NCBI RefSeq assembly: GCF_016616885.1
Contig: NZ_CP067102.1
Location: forward strand, 992,001-1,056,000
DNA length: 64,000 bases
Source: Bradyrhizobium diazoefficiens
Lineage (GTDB): Bacteria; Pseudomonadota; Alphaproteobacteria; Rhizobiales; Xanthobacteraceae
Reading direction: 5' to 3'
How positions within the stretch are numbered: position 1 is the stretch's first letter; every line of letters begins with the position of its first letter. Positions 17,652-26,021 of this stretch are shown here, in pieces. The position numbers and the translations under genes are program-made. The notes below the pieces were generated by a model, which was given only the letters and a program-made list of their open reading frames with translations, was not told where the DNA came from and did no database searches.

Positions 17652-18733
17652 TCGTCGACGTCGTCCTGGGTGCGGCCGAACAGATGCACGATGCCCGGCG
17701 TCGCGATCGTGACGAACACGAAGCGCGAGAGGTGATGGGCGCCGACGAAGATCGGGTCGATGTGCAGCGTCAGCGCCAGCGCCAGCATCGCGTCCATCGC
17801 GCCGGGTGCAAACGCAACGACGACGTCGGAGAATTTTACCTGTGTGGTGAGCGCGACGATGCCGACGAAGATCGAGGAAACGGCGATCGCCACGGCGAAC
17901 GAGCCCAGCGCGGCGTTGATGTGGCCGGCGAGCGTCTTGATCCGCATTCGGGCAAAGCGGCTGCCGATCAGCGCGCCGATGCCGACCAGCGCGACGCCGC
18001 GCACCCAGTTCGGGAGTCCGCCCTCGACCCAGCCCGCGCCATGCAGCACGCTGGAGGCGATCATCGCGCCGAACATCCAGCTCGCCGGAAACTTGATCAG
18101 CCGCAACAGGAGCGATGCCGCCAGCGAAGCTGCGACCAGCTCCAGAAGATCGAGCGGCGAGGCAATCGCCGTCGTCAGCGACGGCGCGACGGAGGGCGCG
18201 ACGCCCGCAATCGCCAGCACCATCGGCAGTGCCGCGGTGAGAATGATGACGCGCATGGTCTGCACCACCGCGATGCCCGGCAGGTCGGCGCCGCGCTCGA
18301 CCGCCAAAATCGTGATCTGTGACAGCGCGCCGGGGCTGCCGGCGAGGAAGGCCGAGGTGCGGTCCCAGCCATGGATGCGCTGGAGGTAATAGCTCGATCC
18401 GAAGGTCGAGCAGAAAGTGGCGAGCGCCAGGAGCCCGATGGTCAGCGGATAGGCGCTGACCTGCTGGATCAGATGGCGCGAGACGACGGAGCCAAGTGAA
18501 ATGCCGAGCAGCACCAGCACGGTCTGGGTCAGGAGCGGCGGCACTGAAAGCCGGCGCCCGGCAATCGCGGCGATCCCGACCGCGATCATCGACCCCGAGA
18601 TCAAGCCGCCCGGAAGGCCTACGGCCAGGAACGCAAGTCCACCGGCGGCGCCGATGACGAGCGTCTCCACAGTGCTCAAAACCTTGGCACGGCTCGGCCA
18701 TTCGAACGGAAGGGAGGCGGTGATTTGCTTCAC
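17648..18733 (-). CDS. AbrB-family (AmoA-like) integral membrane protein
   Basis: A 361-residue protein with about ten hydrophobic segments and two similar halves, each with a conserved G-L-P-G-G-L-x-S-G or G-x-P-x-W-x-x-G segment. It fits the family named AbrB or putative ammonia monooxygenase in databases. Despite the name there is no DNA-binding domain and no link to ammonia oxidation; the family is probably a transporter. Its substrate is unknown. It begins 100 bp after psiF on the same strand. Confidence 0.8.
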   Translation of the reverse strand: MKQITASLPFEWPSRAKVLSTVETLVIGAAGGLAFLAVGLPGGLISGSMIAVGIAAIAGRRLSVPPLLTQTVLVLLGISLGSVVSRHLIQQVSAYPLTIGLLALATFCSTFGSSYYLQRIHGWDRTSAFLAGSPGALSQITILAVERGADLPGIAVVQTMRVIILTAALPMVLAIAGVAPSVAPSLTTAIASPLDLLELVAASLAASLLLRLIKFPASWMFGAMIASSVLHGAGWVEGGLPNWVRGVALVGIGALIGSRFARMRIKTLAGHINAALGSFAVAIAVSSIFVGIVALTTQVKFSDVVVAFAPGAMDAMLALALTLHIDPIFVGAHHLSRFVFVTIATPGIVHLFGRTQDDVDD

Positions 18734-18833
18734 GCCGCCTTATCGCAAATCGGCGGGAGCCGCACAATTGCGGCTACGTCATGCCGCAATGCGTGCACCT
18801 CCCGCCAAAAGCGAGGGAAGATTTGTGACGGAT

Positions 18834-19109
18834 TTACTTCTTGTCGGCGGCGGCCGGAGCAGCCATTCCGCCCTTGGCGGTCTTGATGCACTCGGAGCGG
18901 AATTTCTTGCGCTCCTTGCCATGCAGGCCCTTGGTATCCGCCTGCTTGGAGCATTCGAGCGACTCGGCCGAATGCTCCTTCGGCGCCTTCTTGTCGGTGG
19001 TGGCAGCAGCATCGGTCTTGGCGGCCGGCGCGGCGGTCTGCGCGAAGGCGGTGCCGGCGGCGAAGAGGGAGGCGATCGCAACGACGGCGAGACGGGAGGC
19101 GAGGGTCAT
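18834..19109 (-). CDS. psiF: PsiF-repeat secreted protein
   Basis: A 91-residue exported protein with a signal peptide ending at A-F-A-Q. A low-complexity Ala/Lys linker follows, then one PsiF module: Cys53, twenty residues including G-L-H-G-K-E-R-K-K-F, and Cys74. The two cysteines should pair in the periplasm. PsiF was named for phosphate-starvation induction in E. coli; its role is unknown. No Pho box is evident upstream here. A second small two-cysteine secreted protein is encoded divergently about 190 bp away. Confidence 0.85.
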   Translation of the reverse strand: MTLASRLAVVAIASLFAAGTAFAQTAAPAAKTDAAATTDKKAPKEHSAESLECSKQADTKGLHGKERKKFRSECIKTAKGGMAAPAAADKK

Positions 19110-19296
19110 GGTGTGGCTCTTCTTGCGAGAATGGCGGAGGATCGCGAACGTCGGCCCACCTTGCTGAACGCCACATGAATAATCCTGGCCACTGCTATCA
19201 CTATATTTTGGCGCCGGGCGCCATCACTTCCTTGTCGGATGTCTCGAGCACGCTAGGATAGCGGTCCTCGTTTTGCTTCCCTGAGGGAGACCAAGG

Positions 19297-19794
19297 ATGA
19301 CCATTCAAGCCAAATTGTTGTGTGCGATTGCGGTGTCGGGCGTAGCCGCGCTGGTGGCGAGCGCGCCGGCCCAGGCGCTGACCTCGCAGGAGTGCAGCGC
19401 GAAATACCAGGCAGCCAAGAAGGACGGCTCGCTCGGCACCATGAAGTGGAATGACTTCCGCAAGGCCCAGTGCGGCGCCGATGCAACGCCCGCCGCGGCG
19501 CCGACTGCGGCTGCCCCGGCTGCGCCTCCGCCTGCTGCCGAGCCGAAGCAGGCCAAGAAGGAGGCAGCCCCCGCTGCCGCTCCGGCGCCGACCCTGCCGG
19601 CCGGCCCTGCGATCTTCCCGAACGCGGTCGATCCGAAATATGCCAAGGAGACCGCCGGTAAGGCTCGCCTCCATACCTGCGTCGACCAGTACAACGCCAA
19701 CAAGACCACCAACGGCAATGGCGGCATGAAGTGGATCGAGAAGGGCGGCGGCTATTACAGCGAATGCAACAAGAAGCTGAAGGGCGCCGCCTGA
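19297..19794 (+). CDS. Secreted protein with two cysteine-paired modules, PsiF-like layout
   Basis: A 165-residue exported protein with a signal peptide ending at A-P-A-Q-A. It has two copies of one short module: Cys33 to Cys59 and Cys128 to Cys157. Both read C, a Tyr four to five residues on, Lys, Gly, then G-x-M-K-W and a closing Cys. They are joined by a long Ala/Pro/Lys linker (about residues 60-105). The layout recalls the PsiF protein encoded divergently next door, and the function is unknown. A strong terminator follows the stop. Confidence 0.7.
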   Translation: MTIQAKLLCAIAVSGVAALVASAPAQALTSQECSAKYQAAKKDGSLGTMKWNDFRKAQCGADATPAAAPTAAAPAAPPPAAEPKQAKKEAAPAAAPAPTLPAGPAIFPNAVDPKYAKETAGKARLHTCVDQYNANKTTNGNGGMKWIEKGGGYYSECNKKLKGAA

Positions 19795-19811
19795 GGTTTC
19801 AAGATGACGCC

Positions 19812-19840
19812 GAGGCCGGAGCCCGAGCTCCGGCCTCTTG
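19812..19840 (+). terminator. Terminator after the two-module secreted protein
   Basis: A perfect 11-bp GC-rich stem (19812-19822 with 19827-19837) encloses a 4-base loop, followed by TTG. The U tract is short. The hairpin lies between convergent genes and probably serves both. Confidence 0.7.
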
Positions 19841-19842
19841 CG

Positions 19843-20391
19843 TTAGCCCAGCAATTTATCGGCCGATTTCGCCACGAGCTGCGACCGCTTGCGCGGGCCA
19901 CGCTCGACGAACAACAGGCTCTGGCCGAAGATGAAGCAGTAGAACAGGAAAGCCTGCGCCTCGGCCTCCTCGGCCTCGAGGCCGGTCGCGCGATAGAGCT
20001 CGGCAACGTGCTTGAGCCGCGCCGCATCCACGCTCGCCACCGCCGCAGCGGCGCTCTCGTCGGAGCGCGCCCACTGCCGGATCGCGAGCTCGATGGCCAT
20101 GCCCTCCGGATTGAGCCGCTCGGAATAGAGCTGGATCACCGCCTTCAGCCGCTCGCGGGGCGCTTGCCCGTCGAGGCTGGTCTGCTGTGCGATTGATGCC
20201 GAGCGTCCCTCGCGCCAGTGCACAAGCATCGCATCGAGCAGCGCGGCGCGATCGGCGAAGCGGCGGTAGAAGCCGCCCTTGGTGACGCCCAGATTCTTGG
20301 CGAGCACCTCCACCCGCACCCCCTCGACACCAGCGCGGGCGAGCTCGGTAAACCCCGCCTCGACCCAGACATCGCCCTTGCCGTCGTTCAT
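19843..20391 (-). CDS. TetR/AcrR-family transcriptional regulator
   Basis: A 182-residue repressor. The N-terminal helix-turn-helix includes L-A-R-A-G-V-E-G-V-R-V and the recognition segment V-T-K-G-G-F-Y-R-R-F at about residues 33-42. The remainder is an all-helical ligand-binding domain. It is divergent from a PaaI-type thioesterase gene, and two copies of a palindrome lie in the 109-bp gap. It probably represses both genes and responds to an acyl-CoA or related ligand. Confidence 0.9.
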   Translation of the reverse strand: MNDGKGDVWVEAGFTELARAGVEGVRVEVLAKNLGVTKGGFYRRFADRAALLDAMLVHWREGRSASIAQQTSLDGQAPRERLKAVIQLYSERLNPEGMAIELAIRQWARSDESAAAAVASVDAARLKHVAELYRATGLEAEEAEAQAFLFYCFIFGQSLLFVERGPRKRSQLVAKSADKLLG

Positions 20392-20413
20392 GAAGGAAGC
20401 CTCACCGGTTCTT

Positions 20414-20429
20414 GATACGGTGCCGTATT
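20414..20429. promoter_or_regulatory. TetR operator, copy 1
   Basis: GATACG-GTGC-CGTATT, 23 bp upstream of the tetR start. It matches copy 2 in the pattern GATACG-N4-CGTATY, and the two centres are 35 bp apart. Confidence 0.75.
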
Positions 20430-20448
20430 GCTAACGCGTCTCGCGCTT

Positions 20449-20464
20449 GATACGCTACCGTATC
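20449..20464. promoter_or_regulatory. TetR operator, copy 2
   Basis: GATACG-CTAC-CGTATC, with perfect arms, 37 bp upstream of the thioesterase start. Together with copy 1 it lets one repressor close both divergent promoters. Confidence 0.75.
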
Positions 20465-20500
20465 AGGATCGCAGGGCAGGGGCAGGGCAGGGGAAGTGCG

Positions 20501-20977
20501 ATGGCTGCGTTCGAGCCGAAAAACCCGGGCTATCGTGCGGCGGCCATCGCGATGTTCGAGAGACAGCCGGCGATGCGCACGCTTGGCATTGTGATCGTCC
20601 GCCTCGCGCCCGGCGAAGCCGAGCTGGCCATGCTGCACTCGCCAGAATTGACGCAGCAGAATGGTTTTGTCCATGCCGGCATCATTACCGCCGGGCTCGA
20701 CAACGCCTGCGGCGTCGCCGCCTTTACGCTGATGCCGACCGAGGCCGATATCCTCACGGTCGAGTTCAAGACGACGCTGCTCGCCCCCGCCCGCGGCGAG
20801 CGTATTGTGTTCAAGGCCGACGTTGTCAAGCCTGGCCGTACGCTGACCTTCTGCGAGGCGAAGGCGTTTGCCGAGCACGAGGGCAAGACCACGCTGATTG
20901 CGACGATGACCGGCACGCTGATGGCAATGCTGCCCCGTGTTGCGGCTTCGCACGAACAGCGTGCATCCCGCGCCTAG
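20501..20977 (+). CDS. PaaI-type thioesterase under TetR control
   Basis: A 158-residue hotdog protein with the PaaI-type motif Q-N-G-F-V-H-A-G-I-I-T-A-G-L-D-N-A near residues 52-68 and a later V-E-F-K-T-T-L-L-A-P-A segment. It should hydrolyse a CoA ester in the cytoplasm. The ATG at 20501 follows GGGGAAG; the frame is open upstream but would run through the operator. It is the only gene visibly under the divergent TetR repressor. Confidence 0.85.
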   Translation: MAAFEPKNPGYRAAAIAMFERQPAMRTLGIVIVRLAPGEAELAMLHSPELTQQNGFVHAGIITAGLDNACGVAAFTLMPTEADILTVEFKTTLLAPARGERIVFKADVVKPGRTLTFCEAKAFAEHEGKTTLIATMTGTLMAMLPRVAASHEQRASRA

Positions 20978-21160
20978 CTGCTTGCTGGAGCAACAGTCTC
21001 CGGCATCGCCATGAGCCTGAACGCTCTGGCGACTTCGTTGCTGTCCCCTCGGTGGTCACGCTGGGTGCGATGACATCACGGCCGCGACACTCTATATGAC
21101 CTGTAACAATTCCTGGTCCTGAGCCGTAACTGCTGCGATGGGACCGAAACGGGACGAGAT

Positions 21161-21820
21161 ATGGCTGGATTCAGGACTAAAGGCCTTGTGCCGACTCGGC
21201 GCGCCGCGCTGACGTTGATCGGAGCGGGCGCCCTCGCGGCTGGCGGGATTACCGTGACGCGCGCGGCCACCGATGATGACGAAGTGCTGACCGAAGCCAA
21301 GGTGCTGCGCGATCCCGCCGTTCCCGTTGCCGGCAATCCCGATGGCAATATCAGCATCATCGAGTGGTCCGACTACAATTGCCCCTATTGCCGCAAGCTC
21401 GAACCGGAGTTGCGCCAGGTCATCCAGGACGACGGCAAGGTCCGGCTGGTTTTGAAGGACTGGCCGATCCTCGGGCCCGTCTCGGTGACGGCGGCCCGGA
21501 TCGCGCTCGCCGCGAAATTCCAGGACAAGTACCACCAGGCCCATGACGCCATGATGGGCGTCAGCTCGCGCCTGACCGAGTCGCGCATCAACGAGCTGCT
21601 CGCGGCTGCCGGCGTCGACATGGACCGCCTCAAGAGCGACCTCACCGCGCACGCCAAGGACATCGACGGTATCCTCAAGCGCAACAACGAGCAGGCCGAA
21701 GCTTTCGGCTTCCGCGGCACGCCGTCGTTCATTGTCGGCAAGTACCGCGTGCCGGGTGTGCTCAGCATGGCCGAGTTCGAGCAAGTCATCGCCGACGCCC
21801 GCAAGGCCAAGATGAACTGA
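21161..21820 (+). CDS. DsbA-family thiol-disulfide oxidoreductase, Tat-type signal
   Basis: A 219-residue exported thioredoxin-fold protein. The N-terminus has twin arginines (T-R-R-A-A-L-T-L-I-G-A-G) followed by a hydrophobic run, which suggests export by Tat or Sec. The active site is C-P-Y-C near residue 75, and the cis-Pro loop G-F-R-G-T-P-S-F near 186. It resembles the BdbD/DsbA-like Com1 group that oxidises or isomerises periplasmic disulfides. A partner DsbB is not nearby. A hairpin terminator follows. Confidence 0.88.
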   Translation: MAGFRTKGLVPTRRAALTLIGAGALAAGGITVTRAATDDDEVLTEAKVLRDPAVPVAGNPDGNISIIEWSDYNCPYCRKLEPELRQVIQDDGKVRLVLKDWPILGPVSVTAARIALAAKFQDKYHQAHDAMMGVSSRLTESRINELLAAAGVDMDRLKSDLTAHAKDIDGILKRNNEQAEAFGFRGTPSFIVGKYRVPGVLSMAEFEQVIADARKAKMN

Positions 21821-21848
21821 CGTATCGTTGCGCTGACACTGGCCAAGA

Positions 21849-21884
21849 CAAAGGCGCCACCGCGGACTCGCGACGGCGCCTTGT
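21849..21884. terminator. Bidirectional terminator between convergent genes
   Basis: AAGGCGCC and GGCGCCTT (21851-21858, 21875-21882) pair, with an inner CGCG/CGCG pair after a small AC/AC bulge. T-rich bases flank both sides. It lies between the dsbA-like gene and the small membrane-protein gene. Confidence 0.75.
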
Positions 21885-21904
21885 TCATGTCTGGTCGATC
21901 GAAG

Positions 21905-22111
21905 TTACTTCGACGAAATCCGGACCCAGCCCTTGTGCGCGCGATCTTGCAGCGCATTCCAGTCGGCCTTCGCGACATCCCAGTTCACGATGGTGCGATT
22001 GGCAGTCGCGACCTCGCCATTGGCGACGGACGACGTCTGCATGGAGTCATAGACATAGACACCGCAGCCGAGCAGCAGCGCGCCTAAAATCATTCCGAAA
22101 AAAGTCTGCAT
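21905..22111 (-). CDS. Small single-span membrane protein, 68 aa
   Basis: The ATG at 22111 is preceded by GGAGG 5 bp upstream. Residues 3-20 form one membrane segment (F-F-G-M-I-L-G-A-L-L-L-G). The remaining 48 residues include an N-R-T-I-V-N-W-D-V segment and a C-terminal basic W-V-R-I-S-S-K, likely on the periplasmic side. I know of no function. An EcfG-type promoter match begins 25 bp upstream, so it may be part of the general stress response. Confidence 0.7.
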   Translation of the reverse strand: MQTFFGMILGALLLGCGVYVYDSMQTSSVANGEVATANRTIVNWDVAKADWNALQDRAHKGWVRISSK

Positions 22112-22136
22112 GGCGAACCTCCGGTGACGGGCGGAT

Positions 22137-22161
22137 AACGTCGGCCCAAAGCGATGGTTCC
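22137..22161 (-). promoter_or_regulatory. EcfG-type general-stress promoter of the small membrane protein
   Basis: On the minus strand GGAAC, 16 bases, CGTT. This matches the alphaproteobacterial EcfG consensus exactly, and the -10 element lies 25 bp from the start codon. Confidence 0.6.
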
Positions 22162-22193
22162 GCGACTGTGCGGCGCAGGTAAGGACAGTTCGT

Positions 22194-23264
22194 TCACCCT
22201 CCATTCAGCCATTGCAGCAGCTCCGCGTTGATCTCGCGCGGATAGGTGTGGCTGAGATCGTCGATCTCGCGGTAGGTGACATCGGCGCCCGCGGCGGCAA
22301 GTGCCGCTTGCGTCTGCCGCGCGGTCTGCACCGGAAACATCCAGTCGAGCTTGCCGTGGGTGATGAAGATCGGCAGGCCCTGCAGACGCGTGGCGTCGGC
22401 CATCTCCGCCATCAGCGGATGGAAGGTCGCCGACACCGGTGCGAGATGAGTGAAGGGCGAGGCGCCATCGAGGCCACTGACGTAGCAGAAGGTGCCGCCA
22501 TCGCTCATGCCGGTCAGCAGCATGCGTGAGGCGTCAATCGTCCAGCGGCGGCACACGGTTTCGAGCATGCGCATCAGGTTGGGCGTGTCGGTGTCATCGC
22601 CCATCAGCGCCCAGGTCTGTCCGGTCGCGGTCGGCGCCACCAGGATCGCGCCAAGGCTGCGGGAATCGCGCAGCCAGCTCCACAGAAAGCCGCGTCCGTT
22701 GCCGCTGCCGCCATGCAGCGCCATCACCAGAGGCCAGGTGCGATCGGGTGTGTAGTACTCGGGCACATAAACCGAGAAGCCGCCGCGGCTGCCGGGCTCG
22801 TTGTGATCGTGGAAGATGCCGGTGTGCTCACTTGCGCCGATCTCCAACCGTGATAGCAGCTCTGCATTCTCGCGATTGGCGGTGTTGAGGAAGAAGTTGC
22901 TGACCGGCGGAAATTGCAGCGACAGCGGATAAAGCGCCTCCTGCGCGCGCGGCACATGGCGAAGCGCACGGAACACCGCGACGAGATCGCCATTGCCGCG
23001 CTCGACGTCGCGGATGCCGGCAAAGGCGGCGAGCGTCTCATTGCAGGCAAGATCGAGCCGCTCACGCAATCCGGCGAACTGCTCCGGCCATGCGCCGATC
23101 GCTGCATGTGCCGACTGTAGCGCTTCGTCCGGCGCGCCGATTGCATTCATGACCGAGCCGAAGGCCGGCGGATGCAAATGCCGTCCGAAATATCCAAGCG
23201 CTTCCAGCGCGTTGAGCAACGGCGGCAGCATGGCCACGATGTCGTCGACGACGGCCTCGGTCAT
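22194..23264 (-). CDS. Alpha/beta hydrolase, esterase/PHB-depolymerase-like
   Basis: A 356-residue protein. The first 165 residues are helical and unassigned. The rest is an alpha/beta hydrolase with L-H-G-G-S-G-N-G at 183-190, nucleophile Ser254 in G-M-S-D-G-G, Asp307 in H-G-K-L-D-W-M-F and His339 in L-S-H-T-Y-P. The triad is complete, so it should be an active carboxylesterase, with similarity to LpqC/PHB-depolymerase-type and phospholipase-type enzymes. No signal peptide is visible. It starts 22 bp after the HtrA-like gene and is surely its operon partner. Substrate unknown. Confidence 0.85.
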   Translation of the reverse strand: MTEAVVDDIVAMLPPLLNALEALGYFGRHLHPPAFGSVMNAIGAPDEALQSAHAAIGAWPEQFAGLRERLDLACNETLAAFAGIRDVERGNGDLVAVFRALRHVPRAQEALYPLSLQFPPVSNFFLNTANRENAELLSRLEIGASEHTGIFHDHNEPGSRGGFSVYVPEYYTPDRTWPLVMALHGGSGNGRGFLWSWLRDSRSLGAILVAPTATGQTWALMGDDTDTPNLMRMLETVCRRWTIDASRMLLTGMSDGGTFCYVSGLDGASPFTHLAPVSATFHPLMAEMADATRLQGLPIFITHGKLDWMFPVQTARQTQAALAAAGADVTYREIDDLSHTYPREINAELLQWLNGG

Positions 23265-23285
23265 TGCTGCTTCCTCTATGTGGAA

Positions 23286-24257
23286 TTAGTGCAGCTGCGG
23301 CGCCTTCAACAGCTTGAAGCGGTCGGTCGATGTGACCGTGACGTCGAAGGTGACGCCTTCATGATGCACGGTGAGCGGTACGTCGACGCCGGCAGCGCCG
23401 AGCCCCCACATCTTCTTGTAGAACGCCGTCTGGCTCGTGACCTCGTCGCCATCCACGGCAAGAATGACGTCGCCGGTCTTGAGCTCCGCGCGCGCGGCGG
23501 GACCGTTGGCAGAGATCCCGATCACCACCAAGCGGTCGTCGATCTCGGTCGAATACAGCCCGAGCCACGGCCGCGCCGGCTTGTTGACGCGGCCGAACTT
23601 GCGGAGGTCGTCGAGGATCGGCTTCAGTAGATCGATCGGCACGATCATGTTGACATGCTCGTCCTTATCGTCGCGTTCACGCTTGAGCTGGAGCGAGCCG
23701 ATGCCGATCAATTCGCCGCGCGCGTTGATCAGTCCGGTGCCGCCCCAGTTCGGGTGGGCGGGATAGGTGAACAAGGCCTCGTCGAGCAGATACTCCCAAT
23801 AACCGGCGAATTCCTGCTTTGCGACGATCTGGCTCGCGACCGATCGCGTGCGCCCCCCGGCGCCACCGACCACGACGCGGTCGCCGAGCCGGGTGTCCGC
23901 CGACGAGCCGAGCGGCAGCGGCGCGATGTCGAGCCGGCCGAGCGCCTGCACCAGGCCGAAGCCGGTGACGGTATCGAAGCCGAGCACATGCCCCTCCACC
24001 ACCCGCCCGTCGCCGAGGTGAAGCCAGACAGATTCCGCTTCGGTAATGAGATAGCCGATGGTGAGCACCAGCCCGTCATCGATGACGACGCCGTTGCCGG
24101 CACGCTCGGTGCCGAGCGTTTCGGCACTGGAGGCGTCCGGCGGGATGATGGCGTGCAGGCCGACGACGGAGGCGAGCGCGCGTTCGAGATCGAAGCCGTA
24201 ATCGCTCGCACGCGGCTGATTGGCCGGCGGCACTCTCCATTCGGTCAAGGCGGGCAT
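23286..24257 (-). CDS. HtrA/DegP-like protein with PDZ domain and no catalytic triad
   Basis: A 323-residue protein that reads along its whole length like an HtrA protease: G-N-G-V-V-I-D-D-G at 54-62, a P-L-G-S-S strand near 115, and a PDZ domain at about 225-315 (W-L-G-L-Y-S then D-V-I-L-A-V-D-G-D-E-V). All three catalytic positions differ. The usual N-H-V-V His is Tyr69, the Asp of D-x-x-T-D is Gly99, and the Ser of G-N-S-G-G is Gly172. There is no signal peptide. It is probably a cytoplasmic peptide-binding scaffold. The ATG at 24257 follows CCAGGAGA. Confidence 0.8.
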   Translation of the reverse strand: MPALTEWRVPPANQPRASDYGFDLERALASVVGLHAIIPPDASSAETLGTERAGNGVVIDDGLVLTIGYLITEAESVWLHLGDGRVVEGHVLGFDTVTGFGLVQALGRLDIAPLPLGSSADTRLGDRVVVGGAGGRTRSVASQIVAKQEFAGYWEYLLDEALFTYPAHPNWGGTGLINARGELIGIGSLQLKRERDDKDEHVNMIVPIDLLKPILDDLRKFGRVNKPARPWLGLYSTEIDDRLVVIGISANGPAARAELKTGDVILAVDGDEVTSQTAFYKKMWGLGAAGVDVPLTVHHEGVTFDVTVTSTDRFKLLKAPQLH

Positions 24258-24543
24258 GGAGTTCTCCTGGCTGAGAGCATCGCTCCGCCATGGCTGCGGA
24301 ACAACGCGCGAAGCAAGCATAATTTAGGCCGGAGGAGGCCATCTTGAAAGGCTTGACCGCAACTATTCCAGATGTCGCGCCACCGATTTCCGAAGATGAC
24401 AGGAATTGTTCGCCTAAAGCCGGTCGACGGCTGCTCAATCCGGCATCGGTCGCATGGCTGGTGTCCCGCGAGATGCTAGGCGGGGTTCAATGAAGCTGCT
24501 AACCATTGCCGCTTCGTTCGACCAAGGGATCACGGACCAAACC

Positions 24544-25962
24544 ATGGACAATCGCAGCGACATCTGGCGTGGCATCGACACGATCAAGGGACGTTTCATT
24601 GACCTCAGCGACAAGATCTGGGGAATGCCCGAAGTCTGCTACACCGAGGCGCGTTCCGCCGCCGAGCATCTCACCGAGCTGCGTCACCAGGGTTTCCGCA
24701 TCACCGAGAAGGTGGCGGGCATTCCGACCGCGGTGATGGGCGAATGGGGCGAGGGCGGTCCGGTCATCGCCTTCATGGGTGAATATGACGCCCTGCCGGG
24801 CCTGAGCCAGGAGGCCGGAATTGCCGAGCATCGTCCGGTCGAGACCGGTGGTCACGGCCATGGTTGCGGTCACAATCTGCTCGGCTCCGCCGCACTTCTT
24901 GCCGCAACCGCAGTGAAGGACTGGCTCGCCGAGAACAAGGTGTCCGGCCGCGTGCGCTATTACGGCTGCCCGGCGGAAGAGGGCGGCGCGGCCAAGGCCT
25001 TCATGGTGCGCTCCGGCGCGTTCGAGGACGCCGATATCGCCATCACCTGGCATCCGCATAGTTTCTGGGAAGTCGCGGTGACGCCGTCGCTCGCCAACAC
25101 CCGTGCCGACTTCATCTTCACCGGCCGCGCCTCGCACGCGGCGGCTTCGCCCCATCTCGGCCGCTCCGCGCTCGACGCAGTGGAGCTGATGAATGTCGGC
25201 GTGAACTACATGCGCGAGCACATGCCGAGCGATGCGCGCGTGCACTACGCGCTGCTCGATACCGGCGGCATTGCACCCAACGTGGTGCAGGCCCATGCCC
25301 GCGTGCGCTATTCCATTCGCGCCCGTGATCTCCCCGGCATGAACGAGCTGGTCGGGCGCGTCAGCAAGATCGCAGACGGGGCGGCCTTGATGACCGAGAC
25401 CAAGGTCGAGATGAAGATTATCTCCGCGGTCTCCAACATCCTGCCGAACACGCCGCTGGAGCAGGCGCTGCATCGGATCATGGAAGATCTCGGACCGCCG
25501 CATTTCGACGATGCAGACAAGAGCTTTGCCAGCCAGATTCGCGGCACGCTGAGCGACAAGGCTATCGCGTCGGTCTATTACGCGATCGGCATGGAGCCGA
25601 CCGATCGACCGCTGGCCGACTTCCTGGTGCCGCTCGACGCCAAGCGCAACCCGCTGGTCGGCTCGACCGATGTCGGCGATGTGAGCTGGGTGGTTCCGAC
25701 CGTGCAAGTTCACGCACCGACGGTTGCAATTGGCACGCCTTTCCACACCTGGCAGGTGGTCGCGCAGGGCAAGAGCCCGCATGCCCATAAGGCGATGGTG
25801 CAGGCGGCCAAGGCCATGGCAGGCCTCGGCATCAAGGCGTTGATAGAACCGGAACTGATCAAGGCCGCGAAGGCTGACCTGACGAAGCGTACGACCAAGA
25901 CGCCTTACGTCTGCCCGCTGCCGGATCACGTCGAGCCGCCGCTCGATATGTCCGTGGCGTAG
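24544..25962 (+). CDS. M20-family amidohydrolase, AbgB-like
   Basis: A 472-residue metallopeptidase-like amidohydrolase. The metal-binding residues are visible in G-E-Y-D-A-L-P-G and G-H-G-C-G-H-N-L-L-G near residues 80 and 110, with E-E-G-G near 150. A lid domain lies at about 195-310 (F-T-G-R-A-S-H-A-A-A-S-P). It resembles E. coli AbgB, part of p-aminobenzoyl-glutamate hydrolase, and other carboxypeptidases. It is 260 bp upstream of a Dpp-type peptide transporter on the same strand, so it may process imported peptides or N-acyl amino acids. An in-frame ATG at 24490 is an alternative start. Confidence 0.85.
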   Translation: MDNRSDIWRGIDTIKGRFIDLSDKIWGMPEVCYTEARSAAEHLTELRHQGFRITEKVAGIPTAVMGEWGEGGPVIAFMGEYDALPGLSQEAGIAEHRPVETGGHGHGCGHNLLGSAALLAATAVKDWLAENKVSGRVRYYGCPAEEGGAAKAFMVRSGAFEDADIAITWHPHSFWEVAVTPSLANTRADFIFTGRASHAAASPHLGRSALDAVELMNVGVNYMREHMPSDARVHYALLDTGGIAPNVVQAHARVRYSIRARDLPGMNELVGRVSKIADGAALMTETKVEMKIISAVSNILPNTPLEQALHRIMEDLGPPHFDDADKSFASQIRGTLSDKAIASVYYAIGMEPTDRPLADFLVPLDAKRNPLVGSTDVGDVSWVVPTVQVHAPTVAIGTPFHTWQVVAQGKSPHAHKAMVQAAKAMAGLGIKALIEPELIKAAKADLTKRTTKTPYVCPLPDHVEPPLDMSVA

Positions 25963-26021
25963 AATTCCGTCTCGATACTTCGTCTGATCCTGCGAACAAA
26001 TTTTTCGCAGTGCAACTTGGT

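Noticed and set aside
17648..18733. AbrB as a transcription factor
   Set aside because: The family name is misleading; the protein is wholly membrane-embedded with no DNA-binding domain.
24499..25929. A 476-codon open frame antisense to the M20 amidohydrolase
   Set aside because: The plus-strand gene has all family motifs. The antisense frame is His/Arg-rich noise.
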